A stretch of 9,375 nucleotides of DNA, from positions 1 to 9,375 of the forward strand of contig DATBFY010000216.1 in assembly GCA_036558265.1 (NCBI GenBank), in the 5' to 3' direction. The notes below the pieces were generated by a model. The model had not been told where the DNA came from. It ran no database searches and saw nothing but the letters and a program-made list of their open reading frames with translations. The stretch is from RYN-433 sp036558265. Its GTDB lineage: Bacteria; Planctomycetota; Phycisphaerae; Tepidisphaerales; Tepidisphaeraceae. The stretch's first letter is position 1. Each line of letters starts with the position of its first letter. Positions 5,750 through 9,375 of the stretch are shown here, in pieces. The position numbers and the translations under genes were made by a program.

Positions 5750-6057
5750 GCTTTCCTTCCGTCCAGAATATCCATTACCCCCGGCAGCGCCTTTTCGGAC
5801 CCGCGGCGCAGGAACGGGTTGGCGGGTTGGTGTTTTGTGCCGAACTCAATGAACGCACTGTAAAACTCGGGGACGATGACCTTATAGCCCAGCCCATCGG
5901 GAAGCAACCGGTAGTGGATGGTGGAAGCCATCTTCCCGCTCCGCCTGGGCGCCTCCTGCTGAACCGTGGCGACGTGGTACTCCGCCGCGGCGGTGAGGCG
6001 AGCGCGGATGTCGTCCTCCACGGTGCGGATGATGTCGTCGGTGCCGTCGTCACTCAT
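5746..6057 (-). CDS. HK97 gp10-like head-tail connector protein, 103 aa
   Basis: The family pattern is clear: an N-terminal helix (residues 8-35), APRRSGKMASTI (36-47), a beta hairpin, FYSAFIEFGT (65-74, the signature EFGT) and PANPFLRRG (78-86), with a length close to the family norm. HK97 gp10-like proteins act at the head-tail interface during tail completion. I chose ATG 6057, inside GATGAGTGA at the end of the preceding gene (8-base overlap), because GGAGG lies about seven bases upstream. The open frame runs on to 6258, but only as a shadow of the preceding gene. This gene anchors the operon as a siphophage- or myophage-type structural module. Confidence 0.85.
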   Translation of the reverse strand: MSDDGTDDIIRTVEDDIRARLTAAAEYHVATVQQEAPRRSGKMASTIHYRLLPDGLGYKVIVPEFYSAFIEFGTKHQPANPFLRRGSEKALPGVMDILDGRKA

Positions 6058-6697
6058 CGTCTTTGCCCTCCAGGTAGCGGCGTATCCGCTCTGCGCTTTC
6101 CTCGGCCGCGATCCGTTGGCGTTCCTGCGCGGCCGCACGTTTCGCCTGCTTCGCCTCGTAAGCTTCGCGCTCGCCGGGCAGCAGCAGGTTGAGGCGGTCG
6201 AGATAATCGAATTCACTTTCATAGGTCGCGAACGACTGGACCGGACTCGGACAGCCATACCAGTATTCGCGCTGGCTGTTCCCCTTCAGGTGCTCATCCC
6301 ACAACCGGGCGAACATGGCGGGCCATTCCGCCTCGATTTGTTCCAGCGACTTGCCCGGCATGAACCGCCAGGGGGCAAAACCGTTCTGCGGCGCCTCGTG
6401 CCCCGCGATGACCCGCCGCGGCTCGGACATCGCGAAGTGCCACCAACTCCAGGGCCGCGTGCCGGGATGTTGCGCGACCCATTCCGCCAGCACCTCGTCG
6501 CGGTGCTGTTCCCAGTAGTCGCGCCTCACCTCCATGTCCTCATCCGACGGCTCGGCGCCGAAGGACGAGTACACGAACCCCTCGGCGCGCAAGGCGTCGA
6601 ACCAATCGACGCCGTCGAACAGGACCTTGAAGCACTGCTCCCGCGTTCCCTCGCCGCGGCGGCGCTCAATACGACGATGTCTTCGGTAGGTGGGCAT
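6050..6697 (-). CDS. phage protein of unknown function with RPWSWWHF motif, 215 aa
   Basis: The middle carries HPGTRPWSWWHF (77-88) followed by EPRR (92-95), and later ESEFDYLDRLNLLLPGE (160-176). This combination is familiar from conserved hypothetical proteins next to terminase genes in many phages, where its role is not known. The N-terminus is strongly basic (RRHRRIERRR, 5-14) and the C-terminus (177-212) is a charged Ala/Arg/Glu helix, probably a coiled coil. Nucleic-acid binding is plausible from the basic start but unproven. ATG 6697 is preferred over TTG 6706 because GGGGA is about ten bases upstream of the ATG and only one base from the TTG; the TTG would overlap the previous stop. 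It follows the small terminase directly, fitting the usual pairing. Confidence 0.7.
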   Translation of the reverse strand: MPTYRRHRRIERRRGEGTREQCFKVLFDGVDWFDALRAEGFVYSSFGAEPSDEDMEVRRDYWEQHRDEVLAEWVAQHPGTRPWSWWHFAMSEPRRVIAGHEAPQNGFAPWRFMPGKSLEQIEAEWPAMFARLWDEHLKGNSQREYWYGCPSPVQSFATYESEFDYLDRLNLLLPGEREAYEAKQAKRAAAQERQRIAAEESAERIRRYLEGKDDE

Positions 6698-6702
6698 GGT
6701 GC

Positions 6703-7086
6703 TCAAGTCCCCGACGGACGACCAGGTCCGTCGTGCAACGGCTCAATGTCGAGGTTCAGCGCCCGGAAGTACCTCACCAGCCCCGCATGGGCGCCGGCCT
6801 CCACGACCGTCGCGGGGTGCTGTTTGGGTTGGTTGAAGCGATCCTTCACGACGACGCCTTCGGCGGCGATGATCGCCTGCGCCTCCCTCACCCGATCCAG
6901 GCACATAAGGGCTTGTTGCAGGAGCAGCAGGGACTCATCCCCAAAGTTGAACTCGGCAACCAGCCGCTCCCACCACGCGACAGACTCAGCCGACAGCCCC
7001 GACGGTGCGGGTATGCCCTCCGGTGCCTCTGGCTTGCGGGGAACCGCCTTTTCGGGGCGTTTAACAGGGGTGGTAGAATTTCTCAT
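6703..7086 (-). CDS. terS: P27-family small terminase subunit, 127 aa
   Basis: Small terminases recognise phage DNA and hand it to the large subunit for packaging. After a proline-rich flexible start (residues 6-30), residues 31-112 follow the P27 pattern: LSAESVAWWERLV, then a helix LLLLQQALMCLDRVREA, GVVVKDRFNQPKQHPATVVEAGAHAGLVRYF split by a turn, and a closing LNLDIEP. The KQHPA block near 88-92 is characteristic. ATG 7086 is my choice; GTG 7119 would add 11 residues. Neither has a clear Shine-Dalgarno, which is unusual in this operon. No large terminase follows: the next genes are the RPWSWWHF protein and gp10. The family call is from sequence pattern memory, without a profile search. 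Confidence 0.7.
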   Translation of the reverse strand: MRNSTTPVKRPEKAVPRKPEAPEGIPAPSGLSAESVAWWERLVAEFNFGDESLLLLQQALMCLDRVREAQAIIAAEGVVVKDRFNQPKQHPATVVEAGAHAGLVRYFRALNLDIEPLHDGPGRPSGT

Positions 7087-7201
7087 GGAACCAACTTGAT
7101 ATTGCACACGTTCGGCCACGCCGCGGTCTTGGACAGAATGTCACAGGTATTTCTACCTACCCCACCCCCACCCATGCACAATGGTTGATGGATAAATAGC
7201 A
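7087..7201 (-). other. structured intergenic leader before the small terminase
   Basis: This is the second-longest break between annotated genes in the late operon, after the leader at 5404-5479 if the 53-aa ORF is counted. On the minus strand it holds a G-rich run of GGG, GGGGG, GGGG and GG (7175-7157), then a 5-bp hairpin AGGTA-GAAA-TACCT with a GNRA-type loop (7158-7145). I see no convincing promoter or terminator. A 30-codon frame (7175-7083) ends in an ATGA overlap with the terminase start but lacks a ribosome site. Confidence 0.4.
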
Positions 7202-8206
7202 TCAGCCACCCCATTCCGCAGCGGCCATGATCCGGTGAACGTGTTTCACCCGCGCCTTGCGGCTGGGGAGGTTCACGGTTCTGAACACCCGCTTCACATG
7301 CTTGCTCGTAGCAATGGCGACGGCGTCGGGGTTTGAGGGGATCGAAACCGCGCTGATCTCAAGCAAGGTCCACTCTTCAATCACCCGTCGGCAGTCGGCG
7401 CCGTAGCGGCGCATGTCGTTGGCAGTCGCCGCTCGCGTCGTGACCGGGATGAACCCGATGCTGAAGCTTCTCATGATGCGCTGCCGGTAGAGCGCGAGCA
7501 GCGTGTCCGGCAACCACTCCTGATCTGCCGGGTAATCGTCCGGCCGCTCGGCAAACTGAAACTTCGCCGTCATGCGGTCGTCGGTCACGTCCAGCGCCAC
7601 GCATCGACCGACGGGCAGCGTCTGGTAATCGTGCTGATAAAGCAGGACGGGATTAACCCGGTACTCATCAACGTTCGCGCCGCCCGGCTCCACGACCTCG
7701 CCGTCCCGATCGACGGTGGGCGTGTTCACGACCGCCACGACCGTGCGCCGATCATCCGGCGACAACGTGACGTCCGCCGTCACACCCTTCCGATGCGTCG
7801 GCGTCTTCGCAAGCAGCGCGTTCACCTCGTGACCCGTCATTCGTCCGCGCTCCGCGAGGGCATCGGCGAGCCGTTCCACATCGGACCAGTTGCGCTGGAG
7901 CAGCTTGATGGTGAGCGCGCTCATCCGGTCAATGTACCGATCGGCGTCCGTCCGATCCGTCGGCAAGGTCAGCCCGCGTCGGTCCCCCGGACTCAGCCGC
8001 TTCACGTCCGGCCCGCAGTCGGCAATCGTGGCGCCGATCATGCCAGCCAATGCGATGACGGTGTTCTGGTCGGGCGTGCATTCGCCGTGCGCCATCAGCC
8101 CGTCCGGCAGGTTGGCGTTCACCGACACGCTCTTGACCGTGACACCCAAGAGCCGCGCGGCCAGGGCGTGACTCGCCTCGTGATAACAAACGTCGCGTTG
8201 GTTCAT
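7202..8206 (-). CDS. fusion of M41-like zinc peptidase and U35/HK97 prohead protease, 334 aa
   Basis: Two protease-like domains lie in one frame. Residues 8-134 resemble the peptidase domain of FtsH (M41): YHEASHALAARLLG carries the HExxH zinc site (H9, E10, H13), a TDADRYI segment (86-92) offers an acidic third ligand, and NWSDVERLADALAERGRMTGHEV (106-128) matches the closing helices of that domain. Residues 143-300 fit the U35 prohead protease: VDRDGEVVEPGG (165-176), LLYQHDY with H192, RSFSIGF with S249, and LLEISAVSIPSNPDAVAI (281-298). Such proteases cut the scaffold and capsid during head maturation. ATG 8206 lies six bases after the upstream stop and puts HEASH nine residues in, as in stand-alone M41-like proteins. 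A sequencing frameshift cannot create this fusion easily because the frame is open throughout. The second domain is secure; the first is a strong pattern match. Confidence 0.8.
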   Translation of the reverse strand: MNQRDVCYHEASHALAARLLGVTVKSVSVNANLPDGLMAHGECTPDQNTVIALAGMIGATIADCGPDVKRLSPGDRRGLTLPTDRTDADRYIDRMSALTIKLLQRNWSDVERLADALAERGRMTGHEVNALLAKTPTHRKGVTADVTLSPDDRRTVVAVVNTPTVDRDGEVVEPGGANVDEYRVNPVLLYQHDYQTLPVGRCVALDVTDDRMTAKFQFAERPDDYPADQEWLPDTLLALYRQRIMRSFSIGFIPVTTRAATANDMRRYGADCRRVIEEWTLLEISAVSIPSNPDAVAIATSKHVKRVFRTVNLPSRKARVKHVHRIMAAAEWGG

Positions 8207-8212
8207 GTGGAT

Positions 8213-8809
8213 TCAGGCGGGTTGGAGTTCGCGGGACTCGTTGGCAGCGTTGATCCGCTCGGCCAGCGTCGGGTAGTTGGACGCGATGGACTTGCACGTC
8301 TCCGCCGCGGTGCGGGCGGCGTCCAGTTCGGCGCGGAGACGCAGGGCCTCGCCGTTGCGTTTCTCCAGATCCACGCGGCGATCCGATTCGTACCGGGCGA
8401 TTTCCGAGTTGGCGGCGTCGATGTCGGCGATGCACGCCCCGGACGAGTTGACCCGGTGCTTCAGGGTCAGGCGCATCGAGGCCACGTGTGCCGCGGTTTC
8501 CTGCTGGTGCTGCGCGTTCGCCAGTTCCATGTCGGAGCAGGCGGCGGCGCACGCGTCGGCGGTGACGGCGACGACCTGGGCGAGTTTGTAGGTCGTCGTG
8601 GCCTCCACCATCCCCTTCGCCTCGGCAGGCGTGCGGCCCAACTTCTTTCCGAGCGCCACCAGTCGCGCCGTCGCCTTCGCGTTCAACTCGCTGCTGGCGA
8701 GCCTGATGATGAGGTCCGCAAATTCCCGCTCGTCGGCGGCGCGGGTATCGCGCGCGTCCTGCCGTTCGGCGGCGTCCTGCTCAATCCACGATTCGATTGC
8801 GTTCTGCAC
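8213..8809 (-). CDS. coiled-coil protein upstream of the protease, 198 aa
   Basis: It starts with GTG 8809, with AAGGA (8820-8816) upstream, and ends six bases before the protease gene. The protein is almost wholly helical. Residues 27-69 (EFADLIIRLASSE, ARLVALGKKLGRTPAEAKGMV) resemble a small helical domain in which LGKKLG looks like a turn. Residues 95-172 are coiled-coil prone and include DLEKRNGEALRLRAELDAA. Cysteines at 87, 91, 126 and 172 are scattered and form no zinc motif. A scaffold-like or virion role would fit a helical protein next to a prohead protease, but a scaffold normally follows the protease rather than precedes it. I do not recognise a family. Confidence 0.65.
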   Translation of the reverse strand: MQNAIESWIEQDAAERQDARDTRAADEREFADLIIRLASSELNAKATARLVALGKKLGRTPAEAKGMVEATTTYKLAQVVAVTADACAAACSDMELANAQHQQETAAHVASMRLTLKHRVNSSGACIADIDAANSEIARYESDRRVDLEKRNGEALRLRAELDAARTAAETCKSIASNYPTLAERINAANESRELQPA

Positions 8810-8942
8810 TTTCGTTCCTTGCCCCGTCGGGGGCGGTTAGGGGTTCACTTTGCTCGTTGCCTTTCCCCCCCGTCCCGACGCGCCGCTGCTGAGGGGGACA
8901 CGGCGCGCCGGGCGGACGGGGAACAGGAAAACGCACGGTCAT
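8781..8942 (-). CDS. possible small proline-rich protein, 53 aa
   Basis: This short frame fills the gap between the MerR-like gene and the coiled-coil gene. Its ATG overlaps the previous stop as ATGA (8942-8939), and AAGGGA lies five bases upstream, which is the best ribosome site geometry in the neighbourhood. The product is Pro/Gly/Arg-rich and looks disordered (FPVPRPPGAPCPP near residues 5-17). It overlaps the GTG start of the next gene by 29 bases. The third codon positions are less GC-biased than in the neighbours. It may be a genuine small gene or a coupling leader that delivers ribosomes to the next gene. Confidence 0.4.
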   Translation of the reverse strand: MTVRFPVPRPPGAPCPPQQRRVGTGGKGNEQSEPLTAPDGARNESAERNRIVD

Positions 8943-9274
8943 TTACTTCCCTTAGTCACAATCGCATTTCGGAAGCTCCGCCGCTGCTCGCCGCGCTCTT
9001 CATCCGCCCCATCGCGGACCAACTTGTTGCGCACCAGCGCGGCGTGGATCTTGTCCACGGCGTTGCCGTCGAAGTGCCCGACGCCGTTGATGACCATCGA
9101 TGGGGCGATGTTCTGCGCGTCGATGAGTTGGCGGAGGCGGTGGAACGGGACTTGGAAGTCCACCACCAAACGGGCGATTGTGCGGTAGTGCGTCGTCGTC
9201 GCGGCCATATGAACATTAGAACGCGGTCGATTGGTGGCTTTTCCAATTCTCGGCATTTGAACTAAAATTTTCAT
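8939..9274 (-). CDS. MerR-like helix-turn-helix protein, 111 aa
   Basis: Residues 30-80 follow the pattern of a MerR-like or excisionase-type DNA-binding domain: YRTIARLVVDFQVPFHRLRQL (30-50) as the helix-turn-helix, then IDAQNIAPSMVING as turn and wing, and HFDGNAVDKIHAAL (67-80) as the closing helix. The C-terminal 30 residues are charged and probably disordered. ATG 9274 has GGGGAG five bases upstream and overlaps the previous stop as ATGA; ATG 9208 would give a shorter form without a ribosome site. Within a late operon, such proteins can act as terminase-like DNA recognition factors or regulators; the sequence cannot tell which. The fold call is moderate because the usual VAELLGV core is poorly kept. 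Confidence 0.65.
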   Translation of the reverse strand: MKILVQMPRIGKATNRPRSNVHMAATTTHYRTIARLVVDFQVPFHRLRQLIDAQNIAPSMVINGVGHFDGNAVDKIHAALVRNKLVRDGADEERGEQRRSFRNAIVTKGSK

Positions 9275-9375
9275 TCCGACTCCCCGCTGGGTTCATAGAC
9301 GACTTTGACCGGCTCCCCGCAGTCTTTGCACCGGCAGTATCGCAGGATGCTTTCGTCCCCCTGGTCGATCGTTTT
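9271..9375 (-). CDS. C-terminal end of a zinc-ribbon-like protein, cut by the window
   Basis: Thirty-four codons and a TGA are visible, open to the window edge with no start. They contain YCRCKDCGEPVKVVYE, with cysteines spaced C-x-C-x-x-C, then a short acidic tail ending GESE. This resembles the cysteine knuckle of small phage zinc-ribbon proteins; any other zinc ligands must lie upstream of the window. The stop overlaps the start of the MerR-like gene as ATGA, showing that the operon extends to the right. Function is unknown. Confidence 0.6.
   Translation of the reverse strand, partial: KTIDQGDESILRYCRCKDCGEPVKVVYEPSGESE

Noticed and set aside
5966..7099. A 377-codon plus-strand frame opposite gp10, the RPWSWWHF protein and the terminase
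   Set aside because: It spans three genes that each have their own start signals and family patterns; it is a shadow.
7083..7175. A 30-codon ORF ending in an ATGA overlap with the small terminase
   Set aside because: There is no ribosome site, third codon positions are much less GC-rich than in the neighbours, and the first codons are just the G-rich run.
7631..9265. A 544-codon open frame on the plus strand
   Set aside because: It runs antisense to the protease and coiled-coil genes, whose domains, ribosome sites and overlaps are convincing. Long antisense frames are expected in GC-rich coding DNA, and its product is Arg/Val/Gly-rich with no known motif.
1..9375. tRNA, rRNA, CRISPR array or insertion sequence
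   Set aside because: I read both strands for cloverleaf, regularly spaced repeats and transposase motifs and found none.

Overview
The window looks like part of a tailed-phage genome or prophage in a GC-rich bacterium. Gene packing is very tight: most genes on the minus strand overlap or sit within a few bases of each other. Several products carry recognisable siphophage-type head and tail signatures. The style of several proteins (a MerR-like small protein, an LCESISG/VTYAFRW-type structural protein) reminds me of planctomycete prophages, but this host guess is weak and comes from memory, not from a search.

Layout: (a) Positions 1-205 hold no confident gene and end in a perfect hairpin plus T-rich tail. 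(b) Positions 206-1000 (minus) encode a 264-aa protein ending in the AAPEL-type helix seen in many phage accessory proteins. (c) Positions 1001-1205 form a divergent control region whose two TTGACA -35 boxes are the arms of a perfect 7-bp inverted repeat. (d) Positions 1206-1658 (plus) hold a 65-aa XRE repressor and an 81-aa partner, closed by a good intrinsic terminator at 1672-1704. (e) Positions 1779-2297 (plus) hold a secreted coiled-coil protein with its own ribosome site, arranged like a phage moron. (f) From 2294 to the right edge everything reads on the minus strand as one late-type operon. In transcription order it holds: a zinc-ribbon-like C-terminus cut by the edge, a MerR-like small protein, a proline-rich 53-aa ORF, a coiled-coil protein, a two-domain protease, a P27-type small terminase, a 215-aa phage protein, an HK97 gp10-like protein, an 89-aa protein, a 332-aa putative tail protein, a 67-aa protein with an NP-repeat tail, a 548-aa tape-measure-like protein and a 92-aa protein.

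The most striking point is the protease at 7202-8206. An FtsH/M41-like zinc-peptidase domain (HEASH) is joined in one reading frame to a U35/HK97 prohead-protease domain (QHD ... SFSIGF). The second is the repressor promoter: its predicted transcription start falls exactly on an in-frame GTG, and no Shine-Dalgarno is present, so the repressor is probably made from a leaderless mRNA, as lambda cI is from PRM. No large terminase, portal or major capsid gene lies in the window. The head genes that are present are in an unusual order, with the small terminase after the protease.
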